A stretch of DNA of 26,414 bases from NCBI GenBank assembly GCA_002633005.1, contig NMRA01001285.1, positions 1 to 26,414 of the forward strand, in the 5' to 3' direction. The notes beneath the pieces were generated by a model. The model did no database searches and was not told the origin of the DNA. It was given only the letters and a program-made list of their open reading frames with translations. The position numbers and the translations under genes were made by a program. Each line of letters opens with the position of its first letter. Position 1 is the stretch's first letter. Shown piece by piece: positions 1-9,735 of the stretch. Source of the DNA: Phoronis australis. Its lineage: Eukaryota > Phoronida > Phoronidae.

Positions 1-939
1 TGCATGAATGACATGCTTCTAAAAATATTCCTCAGGGTCAGACCCTGGAGTTTAGTGATTCCTACCTGAGCTCACAGTCACACGATGCAAGACGTTGAAC
101 CTCGAACGACTTTGGTCATTTTTCAGACCTCTATCAGACTTCTCCTCTAGTGTGCAGTGGATGTCCTAAGTGTCTTTGGCGACGCCAATATATCTCGATT
201 GTAGTAACGATGATTCGGGCAAGTGAACCTAATACGGTAGATTATATAGCTCCTGCTGCACACAGTGCCTCCGAGGCAGACAGACACCGAGACAGACTAC
301 GAAGGAGGACACGTTGCACCTCCACATCAGCTCCACATACTGTTGTAAGGTGCTCAAATGTCTCGATCTATACCTTGTGCATTTCCCTAGAGTTTCCAAA
401 GTTGTTTCTCTCCGCAATTTGTAGAAATATCACATTTGATGCGACTGGCAGTGCCAGATAAATAGATAAATTCGTAAACCCGCACCTTAGGTCAGCCATC
501 ATTCAACTAACGCATTGTAAGCTTTAGTTTAGTATTCAGACGAATTGCATGAACAAATTTAGTATAATGTCATATTTTATTGGGAAATGCTAGTGTCCTT
601 AAAATTAATTAAAATCATTTAAGCAAACCAATTGCTTTAATTGTTGTATTATACCAAGGCATATTAATGCGAAGAAACGGCGAACAACTAGTGACTGGTT
701 TAACATGACAAATACACATACGCGGTCTGAAAATAGTGAAATTCAGACACCTATTACCAAATTACCAAGCCTGCCTGAAGGGCTGACAAAGATTTTATTG
801 TATTAATTTCAAGGGCATGGAGTCTTCTACATGTCCATGTTATTATTTTTAGTTTTCTCGCGGGGACAGCTTCGCTATAAACAACTTACTGCTGGTTTTT
901 CACAAGAAGGAAATGTACCTCCACGGAAACAGTTCCAGT
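1..939. other. No gene seen
   Basis: AT-rich DNA. The only open frames are short, overlap on both strands (150-461 plus, 229-417 minus), and show no recognisable domain, clear splice pair or codon pattern. I found no internal repeat or inverted repeat here. A part of an intron or an intergenic region is the simplest reading. Confidence 0.5.
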
Positions 940-953
940 GTTACCATGGTAAC
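940..953. promoter_or_regulatory. Perfect RFX X-box-type palindrome
   Basis: The sequence GTTACCATGGTAAC is a perfect 14-bp palindrome. It fits the animal X-box (GTNRCC, short spacer, RGYAAC) bound by RFX transcription factors, which commonly control ciliary genes. Seen: the palindrome. Known: the consensus. Inferred: function. No ciliary gene can be identified next to it, so it may be a chance or repeat-borne site. Confidence 0.4.
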
Positions 954-1281
954 AGATATTACAGTGTCGGTGCCGTTTTTACTGACATTGGTCATGAACC
1001 TATCATGTGATATCAAAATTTTTCAGAAACGATTCTGTTTGAAGTAGAAACTGGAGTAGAAATTTTGGTCAAAAATGACTCATTCCACACCAAGAAATTG
1101 CCTCATTTTGCCCTCAAGAACACTTCCCTTGTATCTCCTAAACCACCAAACTTTGTGGTGTCATACTTCACCCAATTTCTCTCATCCCTAATGTGATTTA
1201 TCAGACTAAACATGGATCTGAATGGTTGACCCCCCACCTTGCCGCTTGTTGGCTGTACAGTGGTCGGTGGATCCGTGGACT

Positions 1282-1475
1282 GATACTTAAGAGATAAAGG
1301 TGCTTACAATTCCCGTTGGACTTCGTCTCATTTCTGCCGGCATCTACAATGTCGACTTTTGCTGAACTGAAAGGCATGTTCAATCGGCCACTTTGTAATT
1401 TGTGAAGATCTAACGTTGATACATTTTGACAAACGTTGCTACAAAAAGAAACTTTGTTCAATTTTCGTGTTTTTT
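1282..1475 (+). repeat. Dispersed repeat, copy A (inverted relative at 23920-24114)
   Basis: About 194 bp here matches the reverse complement of 23920-24114. Shared blocks include GATACTTA at the left, CCCGTTGGA, CTCATTTCTG, GCATGTTCAA, CTTTGTAATTTGTGAAG, TAACGTTGATACATTTT and TTTTCGTGTTTTT at the right. Similarity is high by eye over the right 125 bp, with small indels to the left. Reading frames are not kept between the copies in either direction, so this is a non-coding repeat rather than a shared exon. An 86-codon minus frame (1201-1461) crosses it and is not supported as a gene. No terminal inverted repeats or target duplication are visible. Confidence 0.65.
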
Positions 1476-1533
1476 CTGTTTGTGGCCAGCGCCAAGTTGG
1501 GCCTAAGGGTACTCTTGGCGCAAAGCTGGCGTG

Positions 1534-1674
1534 CGTTCAGTAGACGCTAGGACCTACGCTAGGATCTTGCTAAATCCTAGTCAAAGTCACATGTTCTCAT
1601 TTAAAATACACGGCAATATCTCTCGTAATCTCGCGAAGTCTTGCTTCTTAGCGAGGTCCTGGCGCTACTGAACG
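1534..1674. mobile_element. 141-bp inverted-repeat MITE-like element
   Basis: The left end reads CGTTCAGTAGACGCTAGGAC and the right end, reverse-complemented, reads CGTTCAGTAGCGCCAGGACC, followed on both sides by a CGCTA block. The arms therefore match over about 25-30 bp with a one-base indel. There is no coding capacity, and the size suits a miniature inverted-repeat transposable element. The ends could also be read as TTCAGTAG...CTACTGAA flanked by CG on each side, a possible 2-bp target duplication. The superfamily cannot be assigned from sequence alone. Confidence 0.55.
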
Positions 1675-2171
1675 GGAGGCTGTATAGGCCTACTAACAAG
1701 CTGTATTTTGACTATAGTCTTCACTGGTAACTGGTGACTGAGGCTAACTAAGGTCTGCCGCGGCAGTGTGACACAAGACTAACCAGCCCGTAATTTTATG
1801 CAAGTGTCTGAAACTACCCTTGAATATATGCAGCATTTATCATTTGACCATTTTACTTCGACAAAACAGCTTGCGACCGCATGCATTTACAGTTCGCCAG
1901 TGTCTGGTCTCGATCCGCACCGGGTCCGATAGGCTGCGGTCCCGAGTCTAGCAAAATAATTTCTGTCAAAATTTATTCGCCACATTTCTTCAGCAAATTC
2001 CATAAAATTGTCCGTAGTTTGATTTTATCAAAATTAAGGCGCGCTGTCGATTTTTTTTATCCCCGTTTGCTGGCTGGTAACAGTACAGGCACTGCTCCAG
2101 TCGCACTGACGGCGTTTTCTCGGCCTGGGTTCCTGAATGAATTGTACTTCCGGGTTCGCGGCAAGTTCAAA

Positions 2172-2198
2172 ATGGCGGTGTTTCTTCGGGTGCGAATC
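2172..2198 (+). CDS. Possible first coding exon, MAVFLRVRI
   Basis: An ATG lies in AAAATGGCGG, which matches the YY1-type start-site motif (AANATGGCGG) common in short-leader animal promoters. It opens nine codons (MAVFLRVRI) that run directly into GTGAGT, a strong 5' splice site, in phase 0. The surrounding 1880-2200 is richer in G+C than its neighbours. The frame is open upstream too (from 1881), but nothing there looks protein-like. No matching downstream exon can be identified before the transposon cluster at 2343. A chance combination of ATGGCGG and GTGAGT is possible, so this is a lead and not a firm gene. Confidence 0.25.
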
Positions 2199-2342
2199 GT
2201 GAGTGGCGCGTTCATTTAAACTGTTTTCGAGTACGGATCGTGTATTAGTTATGGGGTAGGTACTTCTTGGATCCTTATAACATCTTCTAACCATGTAATA
2301 AGGGTTAACAACGCGTGAGACAAGGACTTTAAGTATTCTTTT

Positions 2343-2710
2343 TTCACGTTCGATGACGTCAGCCGATGAATGGTGTAGCGCTAAAATCGGCGACTCGCAA
2401 CTCTTGAGGCCCGGATTCGAATCCAGCCTCGGTTTCCAACCAATATGTTATCTCACTAGCGAGATAACCTTATGGGTTATTACACGGTTGTATCTGCCAT
2501 TCGAGGCTAATATTGTGGTATAGTTGATGTTATATCACAATATTAGCGTCAAATGGCAGATACAACCGTGTAATAACCCATAAAGTCATCTCACTAGTGA
2601 GATAACGATTTGGCGGGAAACCGAGGATGGAGCCGAACCCGGGACCATGGAATTGCTGGTCGCCTACTTTACCACTACACCATGTAGCGACTGACGTCAA
2701 AAAGAGTGAA
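2343..2710. mobile_element. Palindromic foldback element with tRNA-derived arms
   Basis: The left arm (2343-2522, plus) and right arm (2531-2710, minus) are inverted copies separated by 8 bp. Each arm begins with a TTTTCAC...TGACGTCAG head, then a tRNA-like RNA polymerase III promoter: A-box TGGTGTAGYG and B-box around GATTCGAATCC (left, 2414-2424) or GGTTCGGCTCC (right). A shared tail follows: CCTCGGTTTCC, a TCTCACTAGYGAGATAA palindrome, then TGTATCTGCCATT and TAATATTGTGGTATA next to the centre. The arms are SINE-like, but the tail-to-tail arrangement makes the whole unit a foldback. The 66-codon minus frame across the right arm is a by-product of the SINE and not a gene. Confidence 0.75.
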
Positions 2711-2846
2711 AATAATCGCATGTTCAACAAACTGCATTGTACTGTACTTATACGCTACGAAAAATAAGACAAATAAATTTCATTAAAAATGATATATTTA
2801 TTCAGTGAAAAGTTTCTCTCATGTCCTCTTACCTGTAGATCACCTC

Positions 2847-2989
2847 GGGCGATAATTCTCCAAAATCCACTCGGGCTTTGAATTACGGCGGATAACGACA
2901 TCGCCATGCAATAATCTATATTTATTACATGGCAAAGTCATTATCCCCGGTTATCTAGAGCCCGAGTGGATTTTGGAGAATTATCGCCC
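2847..2989. mobile_element. 143-bp foldback MITE (GGGCGATAATT ends)
   Basis: Left end GGGCGATAATTCTCCAAAAT and right end, reverse-complemented, start identically and continue through CCACTCGGGCT. After that the arms diverge slightly through a GGATAAYGACWTYGCCATG block. The centre holds the loop TAATCTATATTTATTA (2912-2927). There is no coding capacity. A half copy, one arm plus loop, lies at 10429-10510. No clear target duplication is visible. Confidence 0.75.
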
Positions 2990-3140
2990 ACTTAATCTAT
3001 TTATACCACATACTAAAGGAGAAACATTGAAATGTATCGATTTATCTTTTCTGACTATCCACGGCTTTGTATCTACTTTCTGTGTAAGAGGCCCGGGGGC
3101 GGAGGTCGAGGCTTTTTTGTCAAATAATGCTTTTACCCAT

Positions 3141-3298
3141 GCATGGTGTAGTGGTAAAGTCGGCGACCAGCAATTTCAGGGTTCCGGGTTCGAATCCGTC
3201 CTCGGTTTCCCGCCAAATCGTTATCTCACTAGTGAGACAACTTGATCGGTTGTATCTGCCATTTGACGCTAATATTGTGGTATAATCTATATTTATTA
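3141..3298 (+). mobile_element. tRNA-derived SINE, single arm
   Basis: A-box TGGTGTAGTGG (3144-3154) and a perfect B-box GGTTCGAATCC (3187-3197) lie 43 bp apart start to start, as in tRNA genes. The element then follows the same tail as the arms of 2343-2710 (CCTCGGTTTCCCGCC, CTCACTAGTGAG, TGTATCTGCCATTTG, TAATATTGTGG). It ends in TAATCTATATTTATTA, the loop sequence of the MITE at 2847-2989. The TpsiC stem beside the B-box does not pair well, so this is not a functional tRNA. An in-frame peptide shared with 2530-2730 is a product of the SINE. Confidence 0.75.
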
Positions 3299-3786
3299 AA
3301 TACTACACACTTTACGAATTTTATGTTGAATTAATGACGGCGTGGTAAAATCATACGTTAAGTGATATCGCTGAAGCATGATTTCTAACTTTAGATATGA
3401 GACTTTTTATACAGCACATTATGCATAAAAACAAGCACGATATTTGAAATTTACAGCAAAATTGCTTAAAATCAGAATACAACGCTAGATATTTCACGAC
3501 CTCAATTTTTTTCATGCCACGGAATGCTGAATAAGCAGTACGCCTTTCCGCTCATCCGTTATTGCTCTTAATCACCACTTCATCACTCTGTATATTGCGC
3601 TTTACCACAGATAATTATTGTTTATTTCTGTATAATTTCTTAATATGTTGGTACAGCAATAGAACCCAAGTTTATTTTAGGAACAACATAAACAATGGTT
3701 CGAACATAGCGCAAATATTAAATCATGGGCGCATGAAAACGGAAGACTGTGATCGGTTTATAGTGTCATCCATCATCCATCATAGT

Positions 3787-3803
3787 GAGAGAGAGAGAGA
3801 GAG
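3787..3803. repeat. (GA)n microsatellite
   Basis: Seventeen bases of alternating G and A, read directly. Confidence 0.9.
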
Positions 3804-4633
3804 GTTGTTTATTGCACTTGGAGCTAAGCTCATTTGTACATATTACATTGCAACATTTGGTATAGGTGACAATTTCGTGTCCGGGTATTCAATACATACT
3901 GTATATACATATTTACACGTTACAATGTTAGAGTCTCCTGTCTAATACCATATGCCTTTAATATAAATAAGGATAGTCTTTTCAACAGATTTCCAGAGTT
4001 TGTTTTGAATAAGTATTTGACGTTTTCGATGTCTGTGGCACTCTAGCAAACGAAACCGCACACAATTTTCAGCTCTATTACCCTGGTTAAAAAATAACTT
4101 CTATAAGTTTATTGCATCGGATTCTAATGATCACCAGGGCAAGTCAAAACTCTTAAGGAAGCGCAATCTCAAACCTTTGGCATGAATCTGTCACATAAGA
4201 ATGGAATTAGACCGATTTAATTCATCAGCATTGTAGACACAACGGTTACAGACTCTGACTGCGTTTGTTAACGTCTTGTGGCAATGATAAAAATAAATGT
4301 TTCTACTATGATTGATAACAAGTTTTACTCTGATGAGGTACGATGCAATATGCATGTCTAACATGCAAATCGGCAGTTGCAAAAATATTTATTGGGTTTA
4401 ATGAATCCGTTTGATATGAACCACTGCAAAAGTATGATTACTAATTGTACATTCGAAGCACGCCTCATTAGAATAAAAACTTACCCATGCTTGATGATCC
4501 AGGGAGTACCTCTATTACAGGCATGGAAGATATATAGTTGTTAAGCCATAGAGGGTAATAAAGCTTACATAATATCACACTGAGCCATCTACACCAGGGA
4601 TGTACAAAGGATCAAGTATTTCAAAAGAATCCT

Positions 4634-4677
4634 CAACTACTCATTTTTCATAGTCATAACTACTCATTTTTCATAGT
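4634..4677. repeat. Two-copy 24-bp-period direct repeat
   Basis: AACTACTCATTTTTCATAGT occurs twice, at 4634-4653 and 4658-4677, with a 4-bp spacer. Confidence 0.85.
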
Positions 4678-5206
4678 ATTACTAAATCACGAACACCTAG
4701 ATATATATAAGAAGTTGCACATTACTCTGCTACACCACTTGCTCTCCCACATTGATGGGAGGCCTCATTTGCAAAATTTAACGACATATATTTTTCTATG
4801 CAAGATTAAAGCCAAGCAAAACAGAACCAAAAATAAATATCACAAAACCTGAGATTTTACTTAAGCAGGAATTAAAACAATCCAATACATTAAGATTGCT
4901 TTCACACAGAAGACCAAAAAGACAAATAATGACCAAAATTCAACAAGTCAAGACAGAAAATTTATCACATCACCACCTATAATTTATCAAGTGAGGACCA
5001 AAAGTTCTTCACTTCAGGATCAAAAATAAAATGCGACCGAACTGAAAATTTAATACTTAGCCAGGTTGAAAAACTTGCCACTTCAATAACTTTACACGCC
5101 AGAACACCAGGTAACCATCCCCAAGCATTGATCCATGAAAGTGATAATGTCCGTACTATACGTATGAACAAGGGCTAAATGTTCAACCGCTTGCTGACGA
5201 GACATA

Positions 5207-5842
5207 TTATCTTGTAAAGGCGGTTGAATTTCTTTCGTCTAATCCACGTTTTACAATCAATGCCAATTTACAGGTACACACTCGATTGTCATCATTACAA
5301 AATGGGTGATCACGTAGTCTCTGGCACGAAAACAATTCTCTTCTGATAAGTTTTCTGACGCGATAAATCCTGGTTGTCAATTGTTTTTGATTGGACAGAT
5401 ATTTCAATTCCTGAATAGAAAATGTGTGTTCTGGATTTTTCCGATTCAGTTTTCCATTCAGCAAACTAATGCACCGCAAAGTGTTTTTACTATCCCGTGG
5501 CGGCTCCACTGCAATGAATCTTTTCTGGTACAACCTTCCGTAAATGACGTTCGTATTTTGCACATTCCGTCGGGGTAACAGTTTTTCAAGAGCTATATAT
5601 TCATTGGACAAGTTTCTGTTTGGTATTCGGTTTTATTTTCTTTCTCAGGTAGTCCTTGAGCTCATGCTCTGAATGTTTTGAAAATGCAACTCTTTCTTTA
5701 CGCAGATACCGTTTTCTGCCGTGGGCTCCGACTCGCTGAATTCATCAACCAAACATTTATTTTTGAAAATGCCCTCAAAAGTACTACTTTTTAAAACACC
5801 GTAATGACCATTGTCGCCAGTGACGAAAAGCAAAATGAACAA
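5207..5842 (-). pseudogene. Possible decayed coding sequence, unknown protein
   Basis: Read on the minus strand, three consecutive open stretches in different frames have protein-like composition. The first is 5842-5645 (contains STFEGIFKNKCLVDEFSESE). A lysine-rich piece of about 22 codons follows near 5675-5608 (HELKDYLRKKIKPNTKQKLV). The third is 5611-5207 (134 codons, containing FSIQELKYLSNQKQLTTRIY and a Cys-rich HPFCNDDNRVCTCK). Two frame changes would be needed to join them, so a frameshifted processed copy or separate exons are both possible. I do not recognise a family. The 5611 frame has no ATG near its start. No strong splice sites stand out. Confidence 0.25.
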
Positions 5843-6850
5843 ATGTGTAATGGTTTAGTCCAGTTATTATTAATACATAATAACCTGGAAATAATTTGTT
5901 AAAAATTTCTTAAGAAGTAATAATTATGAGTATGTTTTCAGAAAATGTATTTATTTGCTAAATTGAGTTTTAAATAGTTGCCTGAAACCTTTATGTGGAT
6001 TGCAAGACCAAATCTCTATTCATGGAACAGACTCCCGGGGTGCTAGCACTTGTCACAATTATCGTACTGCCCTCTCCCTCCTCAGTCGCCACCACTTTCA
6101 AGAGGCACATAGAGCAGCGAATCAGGTGCCCCTGATTCGTGGATGTCCCTAAGCTTATCTTGTTTAGGTCAGTGCTTTCCCCGGTTGCATTAGATTTTGA
6201 ATCACCCCCACGAAGACGATCCATGTTTCGGACAGGGCCCCCACCAGTAGCTTATTTAGCTAAATTGATAATAAGGAATGCATGCAATAATAAACGTGAA
6301 TAAAAGTATACAAACAGCCCTGTCAGTACTCCCAAAAAGCACACTCTCAGCCTATGCAAATTTGCTTTTTCGTTGTTCTCAAAGACTATTGGCTGTTCAA
6401 TTGACACATAACAAAAAGGACTAGGTTTGTCACAATTCAATTTTAGACAGTTGTACCTATTGCTAACAGTTACAGATTCAATGGTGCATTGACTACACTA
6501 AGCATAATTATGCTGTGAAACAACGCTCTGACACAGACTGCACACATGTAGATCTAAAATGTTGTAGGGGGGTAGCCAGAGCTTAGGAAGAAAATTGATA
6601 AAAGGTTCTACTAAGCGTCATGTCAGCAGTGTTCTTTCACAGTCACATGTGTGCATAAGTGAATTACAGAGTGCGAGGAAGGGACAAAATTGTAATTTCA
6701 CCAGTAACTACAGTTTGGAAAACAAATTGTTAACTAAAAAGATTTCATTATGGTGTATATTGTGAACGAGAATACAACATAAAACGAATAATAAAAATAT
6801 GACATTTTGTACATTCGTACCCTCTCCCTAAGTTTATTAGATCCGGGCCA
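5843..6850. other. No gene seen
   Basis: Two minus frames of 62-77 codons (5991-6224, 6252-6440) have no recognisable motif or clear splice boundaries. The stretch around 5990-6240 is richer in G+C and Ser/Thr codons than its surroundings and could be an exon fragment, but nothing confirms it. I see no repeats or inverted repeats. Confidence 0.45.
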
Positions 6851-7192
6851 TTGATAGCTGCTCGTGGAACTATGTCCGTCACAACGATAGCGCGTTCACA
6901 ATGTGCTATTCAAGAGCTCCGGCGTTCTCACGCCACTTTAGTTTTTCCTCATGAGGGAGTGATAAACAATAACAGGAGTAGTGCAGGGTCATTACAGGTG
7001 AATTCACTTAATCCTCCATCGGTGTCGGAAGGGATGGTTTCATCCGATTCAGTTCTCGTGGAGTCAACAGGTGGGAGTGTCAATGCGTCAGTAGAGGATG
7101 ACGGTTTTTTCGATTCCTTAGAAACTGTGCGTCGGGTAATATGCATTACATGCCTATTAGAATTAACGGAACTGTTGCGTCTCAAGTGGTGA
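6851..7192 (+). CDS. Possible internal exon with FFAT-like motif
   Basis: A 113-codon open frame. The protein-like part is 7000-7137, behind a possible 3' splice site (CATTACAG before 7000) and before a possible donor (GTAATA at 7138). It encodes a Ser/acidic, low-complexity segment ending ASVEDDGFFDSLETVRRV. GFFDSLE preceded by EDD resembles the FFAT motif (EFFDAxE with an acidic flank) that binds VAP proteins of the endoplasmic reticulum, but position 1 is G instead of E. The polypyrimidine tract is weak and no neighbouring exon was found. A shadow frame lies on the opposite strand. If real, it would be a disordered region of a contact-site or lipid-transfer type protein. That is inference. 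Confidence 0.25.
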   Translation: MIAARGTMSVTTIARSQCAIQELRRSHATLVFPHEGVINNNRSSAGSLQVNSLNPPSVSEGMVSSDSVLVESTGGSVNASVEDDGFFDSLETVRRVICITCLLELTELLRLKW

Positions 7193-8001
7193 CTCATTAG
7201 AATGTGCAAAACTCGGGGAGGGGGGGGGGGTGGCTATACAAGCATGTTTTTTTTTATTTTCGTGCCAATCATGTAGTTGCCACTTCTCATTCAGCGTCAC
7301 TTACTACCTAAGGTGGCCAGATCATACGCTATAAATATCACCAGAAGCTTTGCTTCTCAAAAGTGCACCTTGACGTATTTTCTATCATTTTTCTACATCG
7401 CAATGGCTTTACCAAAGATCCATGCAGATGTGACGCGTAGAGACAAATACCTCTTTACCACGTATTCACATCTTCCCGTTCACAATTGTTTTATTTTACA
7501 TAATTTGTCAATATATGGTTGAAAGAAAACATTTATTTTTGGAACAAGGTGAACGACCAACTGATAGGGGCCTACGTGTACATGTAACTTTCCCAGATTT
7601 TAATGTAACCGATACATGAAAACAGAACGCGCTAAGCTACAATTGGCTGCACCCTCGACAGTGGTCATTCCGTGTTCCGTCTTATTTCGTGGAAATCGTA
7701 ACCATAGTATAATTTCGAAGTTAAAGCCATCGAAGTCCGTGGGTTTAGGGCAAACCGGACCGTGAATTTGGCGTCTGTACTGCATGCAAGGGTCAATACT
7801 ATGAAAAATAAAATCGCTGGAGTGAGAAATCTTCTCGGTGTAACGAGACAACTCACTCACTAATCCATCATCATGACCGGGAAGCAACCAATCTTATACA
7901 ACTCGTTAACGTCCCGAGTTAAATTAAAGAAAATGTAAAGAAAACTTTCACGTTTTTCATCCAAATCTTGTTGCATTGTCCATAATAAAATGTTTACTAA
8001 T
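7193..8001. other. No gene seen; poly-G run
   Basis: It contains an 11-base G run (7220-7230) and short frames. Two minus frames at 7600-7887 overlap. One of them shows a hydrophobic stretch (FLTPAILFFIVLTLACSTDA) resembling a signal peptide, but it has no ATG upstream of that segment and stops soon after. No gene is called. Confidence 0.45.
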
Positions 8002-9251
8002 GCCCCTTACAAAAATGAACTTAAGTTTTCATCGAACAACTTAAAGTAGTTTAGAACACGTTTTTTGGAACGAACTTAAGTTTCCATCACTTAAGTTTTC
8101 AAAATCTTAAGTTTTTCAAAAACTTAAGTTCTGAAAACTTGAGTTATTCAAAAACTTAAGTTCTAGTAACTTAAGTTTTACAAAATACTTAAGTTTTTGA
8201 AAAAAAAAATGAAAACAAGTTTTTAGCAACAAACATAAGTCATCAAAACTTAAGTATTTGAAAACTAAGTTTTCCGAACATAAGTTTTCACGGAACTAAC
8301 TTTTGAAAACTGAAGTTTTCTAAAATAAATAAGTTTCAATAGGACAGACATTCAAAAATTTTGACTTTCACTAAAACAAGAGTGGAGTACAGTAACAAAT
8401 TTAATGATTCTCATCAAGATTTAACAAACTAGACTTCTATTAACAATGCATCAAGAGTGATTAAATGCAGAAAATATAATGCACTTCCTAAAATGCACTA
8501 CTTCCATAGAATAAGTGAATATAAGTGAAATATCAAAATCTTAAAAACCAGAAACATTTCAAAAGTCAGTTCATCAAGTGTCATGCATACAATGCAGTGA
8601 AAACTAAATGAGGGTAATTATATATTCATTATTTGCATCGTTCTCAGTCTATAACACTTATGCGATAACTGAGGGAGCAAAATGGAATGTACAAACAGCG
8701 AAATCACTACCAAATCATGAAACACAACTAAAGAAAATGTGATTACATAGCCAGGAAATACTATAACAAAAGTCTCCGTTTCAACTGCAGACTTTTTCAA
8801 CTAAAATTACAGCAATGACACCAAGAACAGCAAATCACTTAATATGCAAAATCCAAGAATATCCACAGAGACAAAAACATAACATCAAACGTAACAGGTA
8901 ACTAAAAGTTTATCGACAATGGCCACAAGTTTGATTTTGGGAACTACAATCCTTATGCTAGAAATAGTGCCTAGAATCACCTATAATTGTTTGCAACCTT
9001 AAAAACATCAATTTAAAAGTCAAAGTTTCGTTTTGTTGACAATCAAAATTACAGAAAATTCAATACACTCCACGGTGCGAATAAGTTTCACTAAAAGTAA
9101 CCCTAAGTACAACAAAACTTAGACATTTGACCACAAAAAATATTTTTTTCCTTTAATTTAAAGCTACTGAACTTCATACACATATAGGGCCTTTCATACT
9201 AACATCGACGCGTTTTCGGCGAAAAAACTTAAGTTCATTTTTTTAAGGGGC
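8002..9251. mobile_element. 1.25-kb non-autonomous DNA transposon with TIRs
   Basis: The left terminus (8002-8029) and the reverse complement of the right terminus (9224-9251) match over 28 bp with one mismatch at the ninth base. Both begin GCCCCTTA and end AACTTAAGTTTT. Inside the left end is a subterminal array of about ten ACTTAAGT-type palindromes (8018-8345). The rest is AT-rich with no transposase-like frame (only a 60-codon minus frame at 8618-8800). Subterminal repeats inside TIRs are typical of transposase-binding regions of DNA transposons. The 8 bp flanking each end differ, so no target duplication is visible and the superfamily is not assigned. Confidence 0.65.
8018..8345. repeat. 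Subterminal array of ACTTAAGT palindromes
   Basis: Degenerate, irregularly spaced copies of AACTTAAGTT, usually followed by T or C runs, recur about every 15-40 bp. The core is a perfect palindrome present in both orientations, and the same core sits in both terminal inverted repeats of the enclosing element. The unequal spacing and variable spacer sequence distinguish it from a satellite or a CRISPR array. Confidence 0.8.
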
Positions 9252-9441
9252 CGCTTGCCTTCAACCTTCGAATTAGTGGTGTTACACAACCGACGTAAAC
9301 TCATGTAAAAGAGACAGCAAAACTAGGTTAATTTATTTGATCCTGTGCTAAGACGAATGTGCATCGACACCCAAAGTGGTATGAGCCTGACAACCCATTA
9401 CGCAACTGCTACTCTAGCCTAAAAATAGCAGCCGAATAGCT

Positions 9442-9490
9442 GGTCGGCTGATGGCCGCTCGGCTGAAAGGTAGGCTGAAGGGTCGGCTAG
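9442..9490. repeat. Short degenerate GGTCGGCTGA repeat
   Basis: Four near copies of GGTCGGCTGA (GGTCGGCTGA, GCTCGGCTGA, GGTAGGCTGA, GGTCGGCTAG) occur within about 50 bp. They are G+C-rich in an AT-rich surround. Confidence 0.6.
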
Positions 9491-9735
9491 GGAAACGCCT
9501 AATGAGTCGGAATTGCGGTCAACCAATTTCCGAACGGGCGGACAAATCGTGATATGTGCTGTATATATTTGGATTACGATAAAAAACCAGGCTCGCAATT
9601 GAAAATAAAATTATATGACCATTTTTTTTCAAATATCAATCACGACCAAGTTGAATTTTAAAATTAAAAACATAATTCTTTCGTCCAAAGAATAACCTCG
9701 TTTTGGAGCTCAATTTCAGTTCACTGGACAGAACA

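Larger units (their letters stand above)
3299..5206. other. No gene seen; small repeats only
   Basis: AT-rich DNA with scattered short open frames (3562-3945 plus, 4191-4382 minus, 4977-5171 minus) that show no recognisable domain or convincing exon boundaries. It holds a GA dinucleotide run (3787-3803) and a 20-bp direct repeat AACTACTCATTTTTCATAGT at 4634-4653 and 4658-4677. Confidence 0.5.

Noticed and set aside
2316-2331. 16-bp identity GAGACAAGGACTTTAA with 24850-24865
   Set aside because: No similarity extends beyond the 16 bases, and a match of this length within a 26-kb window is not far from chance expectation.
2354-2361. CRE site TGACGTCA as an independent regulatory element
   Set aside because: The same octamer occurs in the mirrored head of the foldback element (2692-2699), so it is explained as part of the repeat.
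3144-3215. Functional tRNA gene
   Set aside because: A and B boxes are good, but the TpsiC stem does not pair properly and the sequence recurs in a SINE family.
2530-3245. Two open frames on opposite strands sharing the peptide WCSGKVGDQQF
   Set aside because: Both are translations of the tRNA-derived SINE arm, not a duplicated gene.
7665-7856. Secreted protein start with a hydrophobic signal-like segment on the minus strand
   Set aside because: There is no ATG before the hydrophobic segment, a stop lies immediately upstream, and an overlapping frame is equally open.
8018-8345. CRISPR-like or satellite array
   Set aside because: The repeat is only about 8-10 bp, palindromic and irregularly spaced, and lies in an animal transposon inside TIRs.
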